64,000 nucleotides of DNA, taken from positions 70,646 to 134,645 of the forward strand of contig NW_008705588.1 of assembly GCF_000186865.1 (NCBI RefSeq), read 5' to 3'. Shown piece by piece: positions 49,401 to 59,852 of the stretch. Below the pieces are notes generated by a model. That model saw only the letters and a program-made list of their open reading frames with translations, made no database searches and had not been told where the DNA came from. Source of the DNA: Aureococcus anophagefferens. Lineage: Eukaryota > Sar > Pelagophyceae > Pelagomonadales > Pelagomonadaceae. Each line of letters opens with the position of its first letter. The stretch's first letter is position 1. Both the position numbers and the translations under genes were made by a program.

Positions 49401-52127
49401 GGCGACAAGTACAGCGACCTGGCGCTCCTCGCGCTCCGCGTGTCGCTCGCGGCGTCGGACGACGAGCCGACGACGCCGCGGACGCTCGACACGAAGCTCT
49501 TCAACAAGTCGAAGCTCACCAAGGGCTACGCCTTGATGGAGCTCGAGACGGGCACGCCCTTCGGCACCGCGTTCCTCGGCAACAAGACCGTGGAGTCGTC
49601 CGCGCTCACGAAGCCCGGCCGCGGCGGCGAGCCGCCGGTGGTCTTCCTGCTCTACGCGTGCCAGAGCGACTTCGGCGGCGGCGTCGCCAAGGTCCAGGAG
49701 GCGTTGGAGACGGCCCTCGAGGCCCTGGCCATCGCGCGCAAGGACAGCAAGGTGCCCATGACGTCCGCGTCGTCCGTCGTCGTCCGCGTGCCCAAGGGCT
49801 TCGGCACCGTGTCGTCCGTCGTCGGCGCCGCGGCGCTGGATTTGGTCATGAAGAACCTGGCGGCGAAGCTCGCGGCGCTCCACGTCGATTCCTTCGCCGT
49901 CCGCGTCGGCGACGCGAACTTTGCGATGGCGTCGCCCGCGTCGACGTCGTGGCCCGCGCTCGAGGCCGTCGACGCCAAGGTCGCCGACGACTTCGTGCCG
50001 TCGCCCTTCGCGAAGCGCCGCGCGACGGCGCGCCGCGCCGGGTCCACGTTCTGCTACGACTTCGTCGGGCTGTTGGCGTGCGCGGCGAAGGGCGCCGAGG
50101 GCGGCTTCCCGGGTTCGCTCAAAGCCGACGAGCTCGTCTGGGCCGACGACGCCAAGACGGCGCTCAAACCGGCGCCGGGCACGCCGCCGGGCACGAACAA
50201 GGTCGGCATGGTCGCCTGGCACATGACGCTCAAGTCCGCGGAGTACCCGTCCGGCCGCGAGCTCGTCGTCATCGCGAACGACGTCACGTTCCAGAGCGGG
50301 TCCTTCGGCGTGCCCGAGGACGACGTCTACAAGGCGGCGTCGGTGTACGCGCGGGCCCGGGGCATCCCCCGCATCTACGTCGCCTGCAACAGCGGCGCGC
50401 GCATCGGCCTCGTCGAGGAGCTCAAGCCCAAGTTCAAGGTCAAGTGGAACAACGAGGCCAACCCGGGCCAGGGCTTCGAGTACGTCTACCTCGACCGCGC
50501 GGACTACGAGGCCCTGGAGCCGGGCACGGTGCTCGGGTCCTTCAAGGGCGACGACTTCGTCCTGTCGGCCATCGTCGGCACGACGCACGGCATCGGCGTC
50601 GAGAACCTGCGCGGCTCGGGCACCATCGCCGGCGAGACGTCCCGCGCCTACCAGGACGGCTTCACGCTGAGCTACGTGACGGGCCGGTCCGTGGGCATCG
50701 GCGCCTACCTCGTGCGCCTCGGCCAGCGCACGATCCAGATGAACGTCGGCCCGCTGATCCTCACGGGCTACGCGGCGCTCAACAAATTGCTGGGCCGCGA
50801 GGTCTACACGTCCCAGGACCAGCTCGGCGGGCCCCAGGTCATGCACCCCAACGGCGTGTCCCACATGACCGTGGACAACGACGTCGAGGGCGTCAAGGAG
50901 ATCCTCAAGTGGCTCTCGTTCGTGCCCGCGACGAAGTTCGACCAGCCCGCGGTGCTCGCGCCTACCGACCCCGTGGACCGCGACGTCGCCTTCCTCCCGA
51001 CGAAGGCGCCCTACGACCCGCGCCACATGCTCGCGGGCTGCGACGGGCCGTCGGGCTTCGTGTCCGGCTTCTTCGACGCGGGCTCGTTCACGGAGTACCT
51101 CGCGGGCTGGGGCAAGTCCGTCGTCGTGGGCCGGGGCCGCCTGGGCGGCATCGCCATGGGCGCCATCGCCGTGGAGACGCGCCTCAGTGAGCAGCGCGTG
51201 CCCGCGGACCCCGCGGACCCCGCGTCGAACGAGGCCATCCTCGCGCAGCCGGGCCAGGTCTGGTTCCCCGACAGCGCCTACAAGACGGCCCAGGCCATCC
51301 GCGACTTCTCCGGCGAGAACCTGCCCATCGTCATCTTCGCGAACTGGCGCGGCTTCTCCGGCGGCACGCGCGACATGTACGGCGAGATCCTGAAATTCGG
51401 CGCGATGATCGTCGACGCGCTCGTCGACTGCACGGCGCCCGTGTCCGTCTACATCCCGCCCAACGGCGAGCTCCGCGGCGGCGCCTGGGTCGTCGTCGAC
51501 CCGACGATCAACGCCGACGCCATGGAGATGTACGCGGACGAGCAGTCGCGCGGCGGCATCCTCGAGCCGCCGGGCATCTGCGAGGTCAAGTTCCGCGCGG
51601 CCGACCAGCTCAAGGCCATGCACCGCCTCGACCCGACGCTCCTCAAGCTTAGTCAGGACAAGGACGGCAACGCCGACGCCATCAAGGCGCGGGAGGACGC
51701 CCTCGCGCCGACCTACATGCAGGTCGCGCACGAGTTCGCGGATTTGCACGACCGCGCGGGCCGCATGAAGGCCAAGGGCGTCATCCGCGACGTCCTGTCC
51801 TGGCCCAAGTGCCGCACCTACCTCTACTGGCGCACGAAGCGGCGCCTCGCCGAGGACGCGCTCAAGGCCCGGTTCAAGGCCGCCGCGGGCGACGAGCTCT
51901 CCAAGGCCGAGGTCGCCGCGGCCGTCGCGGACCTCGCGGGAGCGGCGCACGGCGACGACAAGGCCTTCCTCGCCTGGGCCGAGTCGGCGCCGGCCAAGGC
52001 CGCCGTCGCCGCCAAGCTCGACGCCGTCAAGCTCGCGGCCGTCACGGGCGCGGTCGCCAAGCTCCTCGCGGGGCTCCCGGCGGACGCGCGCGCCAAGGCC
52101 CTCGCGAACCTCCCCGCGCCCCAATAG
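46491..52127 (+). CDS. ACC: Multidomain acetyl-CoA carboxylase
   Basis: 1808 residues from exons 46491-48554 and 48765-52127. It makes malonyl-CoA for fatty-acid synthesis. The start is ATG at 46491 (GCCATGG). Biotin carboxylase comes first: HTILIANNGMAATKAM, WPGWGHASENPELP, KASEGGGGKGIRM, ELNPRLQVEHP. The biotinyl domain has EAMKM with the biotinylated lysine at about K712. Then come a central region and the carboxyltransferase halves: VACNSGARIGLVEELK, FTLSYVTGRSVGIGAYLVRL, IFANWRGFSGGTRDMY and LRGGAWVVVDPTINAD. No plastid leader is evident, so this is probably the cytosolic enzyme. It is shorter than animal or yeast ACC (about 2,200-2,350), mainly in the central region. Introner A5 interrupts the biotinyl domain. 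Confidence 0.96.
48563..48764 (+). mobile_element. Introner element A5 (family A, intron in acetyl-CoA carboxylase)
   Basis: 202 bp, beginning CTGTGTGGAAATC and ending GATTTCCACACAG, which are perfect inverted repeats. The duplication GTCCGCTA lies at 48555-48562 and 48765-48772. The intron 48555-48764 is GT-AG, phase 0, joining DVTGKI to VRYLQDDG in the biotinyl domain. Confidence 0.94.
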
Positions 52128-52301
52128 AGGGCGCGGCCCGCTCGCGAGGCCCCCTCCCCCTCTCCCGAACACAAGCCCGCGCCCCCGTCGCCGCGCGCCG
52201 GGCCGACGCCCGTCGGCCCCGGCGCCGCGACCCCGCAGCGGATGCGACCCAGGCACCCTGTCCCATCTTTTAATAAAAATGCCGGGTACTACCCAGTCGA
52301 G

Positions 52302-54298
52302 CTAGGCGAGGCTCGCGAAGAGCTTCGTGGCCTTGGGGAGGCCGTTCTTCTGCCAGTCGTCCTCCGCGGCCGCGAGCGCGGTGGCGTCGCTCGGATCCGC
52401 GCGCACGGCCGCGCCGACGAGCTTGCTGCCCATGCCGCAGGCGCACGCGCCCGCGTCGAGCCACGCGGCCGCGTTGTCGGGCGTGATGCCGCCGCTCGGC
52501 AGGAAGCTCACGTGCTTGAAGTCGCCGACGGACCGCAGGTCCTTGAGCGCCGCCGGCGTCCAGAGCTGCGCCGGGAAGATCTTGATCAGCTTCGCGCCGG
52601 CGTTCCAGCAGGTGCGTATCTCCTGCGGCGTGAACGCCGCCGGAACGGGGAGCACGTTGTATTTCAGACAGGCCTCGATCATGCCTACCAAGACCGACAG
52701 GGTTGAGTGCTTCGGCTTTCTGGGCGTGAAATATGCGAAAAATACACTCCTGTCGCTGGACACTGGATCATGCCCGGCGGGTTGAAGGGGCTCAGCGCGA
52801 ACTTTGCGCCCAAAGCCGCGACGCGCGGCACGTCGGCCGCGTCCTGGACCGTGCCGACGCCGACGCAGCAGAAGTCGCCGACGCGCGCGACGAGCGTCGA
52901 GAGCACGCGCTCGAACTCGACGCTGTCGAGCGTGACCTCGAGCGCCGAGCAGCCGAGGTTCGCGAGCTCGACGCCCCGCGCGATGGCCGCGTCCGCGTTC
53001 TTGGCCCGGAGGATCGCGACGACCTTGCCCCGCGCCACGGTCGCGAGCGCGCCGTCGAGGGCCGCGTTGGATGCGGGCGCCGCCGCCGGCGGCGTCGGCG
53101 GCGGCGGCGGCGGCGCGGCGCCCGCGCCGAGCGAGGGGCAGGGCACGAGCCGCGGGCTCGTCGGCTCGCGCGCGTAGCGGCGCTCGTAGGCCTCGAGCGC
53201 CGCGCGCGGCACGTCGCTGTGGTCGCCCTGGGACTCCTGGCAGAGGGCCGCGAGGAGGTCCGCGCGCCGCAGGGCGTCGGCGTCGGCGAGGCCGTCGAGC
53301 CGCGCGTCCACGTAGCCCGCGGCCCACGCGGAGCCGCCGCCGCACTCGTCCTTGGGCGTGTGGAGCACGGGGCAGTCGAACGTCGTCGCCAGGCCCGTCG
53401 CCGACGCCAGCACGGACCAGCGCTTCTGCAGCCCCGTGGCCGCGTCGCGCGTCTTGAAGCAGCACGCGAGCTTGAGCTTTTCCGCGCCCGCGTACGTCGC
53501 CGCGAGCTTTTCGCGCGCGTCCGCGAGGAGCGTGGGCCAGCACGCGTCCGTCTCCGGGACGACGGCGCCGGCCGCGGCGCCGCCGCGGCCCAGCGCGCTG
53601 TGGCCGTCGCGCTGCTCGAAGGCCGACATGGCCTCGGGCACGTCCGCGACGCCGACGAGCTTCGCGACGAGGCGCAGCTGCGTCAGCGACACGACGAGCG
53701 TGTCGACGGCGCAGGCCTCGTCGCCCAGCGCCTTCGCGACGGCCGCGTGCCAGAGATCCTCGAGCGTGCCCAGGGCCGGCCGCCAGTTGAGGTCGAGGAA
53801 GACCTTGGTGCCCGCCAGGCCCCCGAGGTCCTTGAGCCAGGCCGCCCGCGCCGCGGCGCTCAGCAGCGGCGTGATGCCCGTCGCGTGGCGCCACGCGCAC
53901 GTCGCGCCGCCGACGCAGGCGAGGAGCGCGGCCTCGTCGGCCTTCGCGAACGCCGACCCGGCGCGCTCGTAGTGGACGCGGCGCTCGTCCGGCAGCACGT
54001 GGAAGCAGCCCATGAGCGCGCCCGGCGCGACGACGACCTTGGACGCGTCGACGCCCGCGTCTTCGGCGCACATGACGGGCACCGTGCCCGTGCGGCTCTC
54101 CGGAAGCACGCTGCTCCAGCCGCAGGACCGGCCGAGCCTCGCGAGGGCGACCATGACATTGAGTTCATCGCCGCCGACGGTGCGCAGCCAGAGGGACGCG
54201 CTCGAGGGCTTGGTCTCGCCGTCGAAGGGCGACGCCGTCGTCGGGGCGTAGCGCAGCATCGCCTCGCCCCAGCCGAAGGCCTCGAACGGAGAGCCCAT
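52302..54298 (-). CDS. Fused PfkB-type sugar kinase (KDG kinase-like) and KDPG aldolase
   Basis: 635 residues from exons 54298-52774 and 52684-52302. Residues about 1-390 are a PfkB/ribokinase-fold kinase similar to 2-keto-3-deoxygluconate kinase: GGDELNVMVALARLG near the start, VFLDLNWRP in the middle, and GGGSAWAAGYVDARL near the ATP/catalytic region. A Pro-rich linker follows. Residues about 425-635 are KDPG aldolase (Eda): KVVAILRAKNADAA, LEVTLDS, VGVGTVQDAADV, KFALSPFNPPG then the Schiff-base Lys motif AKLIKIFPAQLW and FLPSGGITPDN. One chain could turn keto-deoxygluconate into pyruvate and glyceraldehyde-3-phosphate, as in the Entner-Doudoroff and uronate pathways. A short GC-AG introner-like intron (type C) splits the aldolase. 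Confidence 0.88.
52685..52765 (-). mobile_element. Short introner-like element C (81 bp, GC-AG intron in the KDPG aldolase domain)
   Basis: An 81-bp AT-richer insert flanked by the exact duplication GCATGATC in gene sense (52677-52684 and 52766-52773). The intron 52773-52685 begins GC (target copy) and ends AG (element). It is phase 1 in a Gly codon and joins SPFNPPG to MIEACLKYN. The ends carry an inverted motif CGACAGG at the same offset (bases 11-17) from each terminus; the outermost bases do not match. It has no similarity I can see to families A or B. Confidence 0.75.
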
Positions 54299-54414
54299 TC
54301 TCTCACCTCGATTCGCCGAATAATGCCACAGGAAAGAAGTGACCTTGCAGTGGTGTTGCAGTGCCTCCGCGGTTCTACTCCGCGGTCACGCGCAGGCTTA
54401 TACCGAAAGGGTCG

Positions 54415-55866
54415 TCACCACCAGGGGTGCACGGCGACGTCGCGCGCGTCGATGCCGAGGTCCGCGAGGAGCTCGCCGTTCGTCGACGGCGCCGCGTCGA
54501 GCACGCCGAGCGTGGGCCGGTCGTTCTCGAAGACGACGACCGCGGCCTCGACGTCGAGGACCTTCCGCGTGCCCGCCGCGTCCCGGTAGTGGAACTTGCG
54601 GAGCGCCGCGCGCCGGTCCGGGATGGACGCGTGGGCGAGCGCGTCGACGAGCGGCGGGTTCGCGCCGTGCTCGGAGCAGTAGCGCCATTGCGGGCACGCG
54701 TCCTCCATGGAGCGGCACGACAGCGCGAGCTCCGGGTACCTGGCCGCCAGCTCCGCCGGCGTGGTCTGCTTCGCCTCGTTGTAGGTCAGGTCGCGCCAGA
54801 GCTCGCCGCCGTAGCGCACGCAGCCGCCGAGGTCCGCCTCCTCCAAAATGCTGTGCCAGAGGCTGTACTGGTCCTTGAAGGAGCAGCGGTTGCCGAACCA
54901 GCGCCGGAGGAAGGCGCGCGCGAAGGGCGCGTCCCGCGCGTAGAAGCGGCTCCCGTGGACGCGCCACCACGTCGTGAACGCGCCGCGCGCGTGCTCGAAG
55001 ACGACGTCGGAGCCGTTGACGTCGTGGACGCTCCGCTGGAAGGCCCGCCGCTTCTTCGACGCCGTCGTCGCGGCCCAGGGCCAGGCGGCCGCCGCGTCGA
55101 GGTCCACGTAGAAGAGGCCCGCCGTGTCCGGCCGCGCGAGCGCGGCGAGCGCCGCGGGCACCTTGATGTAGTGGTTCGACACGGACGTGGCGTCGTGGCG
55201 GATGGCCTTCTCGTCGCCGTCGTAGAAGGACTCGAGCGTCCGGCGCCGCGCCGACCGCGCCAGCGCGCTCGCGAGGCACGCGGGCCGCTCCGCGGTCGAC
55301 AGCTTCTTGGGCAGCTCGCCGATCCACACGAGCGGCCGCAGCTTCGAGTCCGACGCGTAGAGGAGGCGGCTCAGGAAGAGGGGCCAGAGCCGGAAGAGGT
55401 AGGCCGCCGAGTTGGCCACGCTCAGCAGCGCGACGTCCGCCGACGGCGGCGAGTTCGCGTACGCGCAGAGCGCGGGCCGCCGCCGGAACCGGTCGGCCGC
55501 GGCCGCGTCGCCGGCGGCGATTTCCACCACCTCGCCGGACGCGAGCGTGAGGACCAGCGTCGGCGGCCGCGGCGCCGTGCCGTTGGCCCGGAGGCCGAGC
55601 ACGACGTCGAAGGTGCAGCCCACGTCGATGGCGCCGAAGCCGGCGAGCCAGCCGCAGTCCGCCGCGCCCGCGTCGCCGCAGCGCGCGACGTTGCCGGGCG
55701 TCGCCCAGGCCGCGACGTAGGCGGCGTCGTCGGCGATGCGGCCGCCGAGCGCCGCGGTGGCGAGGAGGAGGACCAGGCAGCCCGAGGGCTGCCACATCGT
55801 GCGAATATTTTCGCTTGCTCCGACCTCGCTACCTCGCGTCGACGAGGCATCAACGACATCAAGCAT
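54415..55866 (-). CDS. Secretory glycosyltransferase-like protein
   Basis: 483 residues from the ATG at 55866; an in-frame ATG at 55797 would place the hydrophobic segment (MWQPSGCLVLLLATAALGG) right at the N-terminus and may be the true start. The central part has a D-x-D-like FYVDLDAAAAW and, later, RFYARDAPFARAFLRRWFGN with DQYSLWHSIL, an arrangement seen in nucleotide-sugar glycosyltransferases where the acceptor-side aromatic and DQ motifs follow the metal site. Identity to a named family is not secure. A Golgi or ER enzyme is inferred. Confidence 0.55.
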   Translation of the reverse strand: MLDVVDASSTRGSEVGASENIRTMWQPSGCLVLLLATAALGGRIADDAAYVAAWATPGNVARCGDAGAADCGWLAGFGAIDVGCTFDVVLGLRANGTAPRPPTLVLTLASGEVVEIAAGDAAAADRFRRRPALCAYANSPPSADVALLSVANSAAYLFRLWPLFLSRLLYASDSKLRPLVWIGELPKKLSTAERPACLASALARSARRRTLESFYDGDEKAIRHDATSVSNHYIKVPAALAALARPDTAGLFYVDLDAAAAWPWAATTASKKRRAFQRSVHDVNGSDVVFEHARGAFTTWWRVHGSRFYARDAPFARAFLRRWFGNRCSFKDQYSLWHSILEEADLGGCVRYGGELWRDLTYNEAKQTTPAELAARYPELALSCRSMEDACPQWRYCSEHGANPPLVDALAHASIPDRRAALRKFHYRDAAGTRKVLDVEAAVVVFENDRPTLGVLDAAPSTNGELLADLGIDARDVAVHPWW

Positions 55867-56025
55867 GGTTCAAGGGAGACCGAATTCGACGACCCCCATC
55901 CGAAACGAAAGTCAGGAGGACTCCTGAGGCAAAAGTAAGGGGGCAGTGTTCGCGCGCGCTCGGCGGCGCGGGCCCGGGGCGGCTCCGCGTCCCGGGAGCC
56001 TCGCGCCGCGGCCTCGGGGCCGGGC

Positions 56026-57291
56026 TCAGGCCGTCGCGAGGCGGAGCGCGGCGGCGCCCGCGCGGGGCGCGCCGCGGAAGATGAAGGCCGACGGTAGTTC
56101 GTCGGCCTCGTCGGTCTGGTTCCAGAGGGCGGCCCAGGTCGCGTTCGCGTCGGACGCGAGGAACTCCGGGATCTCCTGGAGGCTCCGGGGCTTCGGGAGC
56201 GCGTCCGTCGAGAAGGCGAGGACGAGGAGCACGGCGAGGCACGCGAGGAAGAAGAGGGCGGCGTAGCAGCCGAAGTTCGGCGGCGCCTCCGCGGCGACCG
56301 GGGGCGCGTCGATGGCCCCGCCCGCGACTTGCGCGTTGACGAGGCCGTTGATCTCGATTTCGCGCTCGCGCTGGATGAAGTGGGCGCCGTGGAGCACGTG
56401 GTAGTCGGCGACGGCGCAACCGGCGTCCTTGAAGGCGCGCCAGAGCGTCTCGCCCGCGGAGACGCCGGCGACGAAGTCGTGGCGGCCGTGCGCGACGACG
56501 ACGCGCGCGCCGGAGTCGCGGACGGCCGCGAGGTCCGCGGCCGTGACCCTGTGCTTGAAGACGGCGGCGAGGTGGCCGTCCTCGCCGGTCTTGGCGCGCT
56601 GGCGGCCCTCGTCGAAGCGTTTCTGGCTGTTGGAGAGGGTGACGTACTCGTCCATGAGGTCGTCGCGGTGCTCGGCGACGTACGCGTCCGTGTAGTGGCA
56701 GTCGAGGTCCGCGTCCGCGCGGCGGTGGGCCGTCGACGCCGTCGCGAGCTTGGGCAGCGTGCGGAAGAGCTTGGCCGTGATCGGCGGGATCATGTTGAAC
56801 CAGCCGCCGAGCGAGCCCGAGAGCAAGGTCAGCGACGCGAGGCGCTTCTCCGCGGCGAGGACGCCGGCGACCTTGCAGGAGATCATGGCGCCGAGGCTGT
56901 GGCCGACGACGTGGACGGCCGCGCCCGCGGGCACGACGTCGGCGACGACGGTCAGGACGTCCGCGGCCATGGCCTCGGTCGAGTAGCCGCCGGCCGGCAC
57001 GTCGCTGTCGCCGATGCCGCGGTTGTCGACGGTGACGGCGCCCGTCGTCGGCGCGAGGGCCGCGACCTGGCGGTCCCACATGCCCCGCGGGGCCGCGACG
57101 CCGGCGACGAAGACGACCCACGACGCCGCGGCGTCGCCGTTGTGGACCTCGTAGCCGATCTTGACGCTGCCGTGGAGGTCGTCGGCGCTCTCGCAGTGGC
57201 GGAGGGTCGGCATGGTGTGATGTTTTTGAGAGAGGTGCTCGAGATCGGGCGCGTCGATGCGGCGGCGCTTAGAGGCTGAAGGACTCTGCAT
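56026..57291 (-). CDS. Alpha/beta hydrolase with C-terminal membrane anchor
   Basis: 421 residues from the ATG at 57291; a second ATG at 57213 (MPTLRHCES) begins the conserved fold and could be the true start. The nucleophile elbow is VVGHSLGAM, with the oxyanion region SWVVFVAGVAAPRGMWD, the cap domain, then the acid in VVVAHGRHDFVAG and the His in VLHGAHFI. A hydrophobic helix (CYAALFFLACLAVLLVLAF) near residue 350 would anchor it. The tail after it is Ala/Arg-rich. An esterase or lipase is likely; the substrate is unknown. Confidence 0.82.
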   Translation of the reverse strand: MQSPSASKRRRIDAPDLEHLSQKHHTMPTLRHCESADDLHGSVKIGYEVHNGDAAASWVVFVAGVAAPRGMWDRQVAALAPTTGAVTVDNRGIGDSDVPAGGYSTEAMAADVLTVVADVVPAGAAVHVVGHSLGAMISCKVAGVLAAEKRLASLTLLSGSLGGWFNMIPPITAKLFRTLPKLATASTAHRRADADLDCHYTDAYVAEHRDDLMDEYVTLSNSQKRFDEGRQRAKTGEDGHLAAVFKHRVTAADLAAVRDSGARVVVAHGRHDFVAGVSAGETLWRAFKDAGCAVADYHVLHGAHFIQREREIEINGLVNAQVAGGAIDAPPVAAEAPPNFGCYAALFFLACLAVLLVLAFSTDALPKPRSLQEIPEFLASDANATWAALWNQTDEADELPSAFIFRGAPRAGAAALRLATA

Positions 57292-57624
57292 TGAGGGACG
57301 CGTTCGTGGCCCAGTGGGTCTTCGTGGCGAGGGACCAGTTGTCGCGGAGGTTGAGCATCATGGTGGTGGAGGACGGCGCGCGGGGCAGCGCGGAGGGGGT
57401 CTGTCTTGGTGTGCTGGGCAGCCGACGCGAATCCTGTTTCCAAGAACTGGTTGTTTTGTCGACGTCGACGACACGGGGCAGCCGTCCGCCAATTCGCCGT
57501 GATTGCATATCTAAGGCTCTAAGGCATCCGATGCTGAGGCTGATCGCGCTTTCTGCCACAAGTGTGTTGCGATGGATTGAGTGCTGCCTTGGCTTTGTGC
57601 TCTCTTGCTGCTCATAGCATAGCG
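57292..57624. other. Short intergenic region
   Basis: About 330 bases between divergent starts of the hydrolase and the Sel1-repeat gene; GC content is lower than average. No element recognised. Confidence 0.45.
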
Positions 57625-58494
57625 ATGCGACCGTGCACTGTCGCGCTACTGCCAGCGCTGGCGGCCGCTCATAGCATCGCGCGCCTCTCGCGCGCAGCCA
57701 TCGACGCGTGCCGCGGCCTCGATTGCTGGCCGGAGCCGGAGGACGCTGCGTTGGCGTGCTTCCACGCGATCGCAGCGCTCGACGACGACGACGACGACAC
57801 GACATGCCCGGTGCCGCCGCAGGGCGAGTTCGCCTTCGCTCCGGACGTCGCGTTCGACGACCGCTTCGCGGTCGCGGAACCGCTCGCCCGCGCCGGCGAC
57901 GGCGCCGCGATGCAGACGGTCGGCCTGCTGCGCTACTACGGCGTCGGCGGCCCCCCGAAGGACGACCGTGCGAGCGCGCGGTGGCACGCGGCGGCGGCCG
58001 CGCGCGGTAACTGCGACGGCCTCGCCGTGCTCGGCGGCTGCGTGCGCCGCGGCGTCGGCGCGGACCGGCTCGAGGACGCGGGCGTGTCCCTCGTCGAGGC
58101 CGCCGCGGCGGCGGGCAGCCCCGTGGGCCTCTGCAAGCTGGGCGTCCTCTATACCGACGGCGACTCCGGCCTGCCGCGGGACGCTACCCGTGCCTACGAT
58201 CTCTTCGATCGGGCCGCGGCGTCCGGCTCCGCGCTCGGCCTCTTCAACCACGGCTGGGCGCTCGTGCACGGCGTCGGCGCGCCCCGCGACGTCGACCGCG
58301 GTCTGGCCCAGTGGGCCGCGGCGGCGCGCCTCGCGCCCGACGACGGCGCGGAGGAGGCCTCGTTTTTTCTGTGGGCGGAGCGCGGCCGCATGGACCGGGA
58401 GCAGCGCGCGCGGTACCGGCCGGACGCGTGCCTCCGCCTCGCCGCGTCGCTCGGCTTCGAGCACGCTGTGGACGAGCTCGCCGCGGGTACGTAA
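57625..58494 (+). CDS. Secreted Sel1-like repeat protein
   Basis: 289 residues from the ATG at 57625. A signal peptide (MRPCTVALLPALAAAHS) precedes at least four Sel1-like repeats of about 36 residues: GAAMQTVGLLRYYGVGGPPK, then LAVLGGCVRRGVGADRLEDA, GLCKLGVLYTDGDSGLPRDA and GLFNHGWALVHGVGAPRDVD. Sel1 repeats are alpha-helical scaffolds, e.g. in ER-associated degradation. No transmembrane segment or catalytic domain is seen, so this is a binding or adaptor protein in the secretory route by inference. Confidence 0.8.
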   Translation: MRPCTVALLPALAAAHSIARLSRAAIDACRGLDCWPEPEDAALACFHAIAALDDDDDDTTCPVPPQGEFAFAPDVAFDDRFAVAEPLARAGDGAAMQTVGLLRYYGVGGPPKDDRASARWHAAAAARGNCDGLAVLGGCVRRGVGADRLEDAGVSLVEAAAAAGSPVGLCKLGVLYTDGDSGLPRDATRAYDLFDRAAASGSALGLFNHGWALVHGVGAPRDVDRGLAQWAAAARLAPDDGAEEASFFLWAERGRMDREQRARYRPDACLRLAASLGFEHAVDELAAGT

Positions 58495-58682
58495 GATCCG
58501 CACGACTGACGCTGTTGTGGCGTAGAACTCATTGACGCTAAGGTGAAGTGATGATGACGAGCTCGCTCGTTGACGCCAAAGTTGAAGGTGAACTCGGAGG
58601 CCTTTGACATGGCGTCTCGTCTCATGTGTCCCCAATGACCTGCGAACCATGACATCGAAGCAACGGTGATGGCAGCCGGGTG

Positions 58683-59792
58683 ATGGCAACCGCTAAGCTC
58701 CTCACAACACTGCTCGTCGCCGCGACCGCGCAGCGCGACTGCGCCTGCGATCCGTCGCTCGGTCTGGCCTGCGCCGAGGCGCGCATCGCGCCGTGGGAGC
58801 GCGACTGGCGCGACCTGCGCTGCGACCTGCGGTGCTGCGCGGAGGCCGCGACGCGCGCCCTGGGCTGGGACGTCGCGGCGAAGGGGCAGGCGGATCCCTA
58901 CGGCGCCCTCGTCGGCGGGCGGTCGCTGCGGCCGTTCTGCGACGGCGAGCTCGGCTGGGACCGGAAGCGACGGGCCTACGCCTACCGGCCGCTGTCGCCG
59001 CCGCCGCCGAATCGCGCCGCCGTCGTCGTCTACTTTCGCGGCATCGGACCCGGCTCCAGGGAGACGCGCGACGCGCGGTCGCCGCTCCTCGCCGCCGAAG
59101 CCGCCGCCCGCGCCCTGAACCGGTCCGCGGCTCTGTTGATCGTCGCCGGCGACGCGACGTTCCCGCCGCCGGGCACGGCGCCCGTCGCGGGCGTCGACGT
59201 CTGGGCCGCGAACCCGGGCCCCGGCGCGACGGCGCTGCCGCTGGGCGTGAGCGCGGGTCCGAACGCGCGGTACGCGCGCGTCGTCGACGGCCTGCTCGCG
59301 GCGCCGGCGCCGAGGCTCGCGGACCGGCCGCGGCGCCTGCTCTGCCGCGGCTACCGCGTCGACGACGCGCGCGCGGCGGCGCTCGCGCGCGTCGGCGAGT
59401 TCTTCGAGGGCTGCGGCCCGGGCCGGCTCGACCGCGACGCCTACTTCGCCGCGCTCCGAGAGAGCCGCTTCGTGCTCTGCCCGCGCGGCTTCGGCGACGC
59501 GACGTTCCGCTTCTACGAGGCGCTGCTCGCCGGCGCCGTGCCCGTCGTCGACACGGCCGGCGACCAGGGCCTCGCGGCGCTCTACGCGGACTTCCCCGTC
59601 GTCGAGCTCGCGTCCTTCGACGAGCTCTCGCCGGCGGTCCTCGACGCCGCGGAGCGCGACCTCGCGGCGCGGCGCCTCGACCTGCGGCGGGCGTTCCTGC
59701 CCTACTGGATAGGGAGGATCGCGCGCGACGCGCGGCCGCGCGAACGGCCGCGGCCGCGGCCGAAAGCGCCCCGCGAGCTCACCGCCCGCTAA
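58683..59792 (+). CDS. Exostosin-family (GT47-like) glycosyltransferase
   Basis: 369 residues from the ATG at 58683. A short hydrophobic signal (ATAKLLTTLLVAATAQ) is followed by a Cys-rich segment (CACDPSLGLACAEARI, CDLRCCAEA). The exostosin signature is near the C-terminus: ESRFVLCPRGFGDATFRFYE, ALLAGAVPVVDTAGD and a following region with LDAAERDLAARRLDLRRAF. These proteins build heparan- or pectin-like polysaccharides in the Golgi. The exact sugar is unknown. Confidence 0.78.
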   Translation: MATAKLLTTLLVAATAQRDCACDPSLGLACAEARIAPWERDWRDLRCDLRCCAEAATRALGWDVAAKGQADPYGALVGGRSLRPFCDGELGWDRKRRAYAYRPLSPPPPNRAAVVVYFRGIGPGSRETRDARSPLLAAEAAARALNRSAALLIVAGDATFPPPGTAPVAGVDVWAANPGPGATALPLGVSAGPNARYARVVDGLLAAPAPRLADRPRRLLCRGYRVDDARAAALARVGEFFEGCGPGRLDRDAYFAALRESRFVLCPRGFGDATFRFYEALLAGAVPVVDTAGDQGLAALYADFPVVELASFDELSPAVLDAAERDLAARRLDLRRAFLPYWIGRIARDARPRERPRPRPKAPRELTAR

Positions 59793-59852
59793 AGGTCGGC
59801 CTGGAGCTCGCGCCCTCAGTAAGAGCAGGTCGGCCTGTCAGTTAAGACCCCC

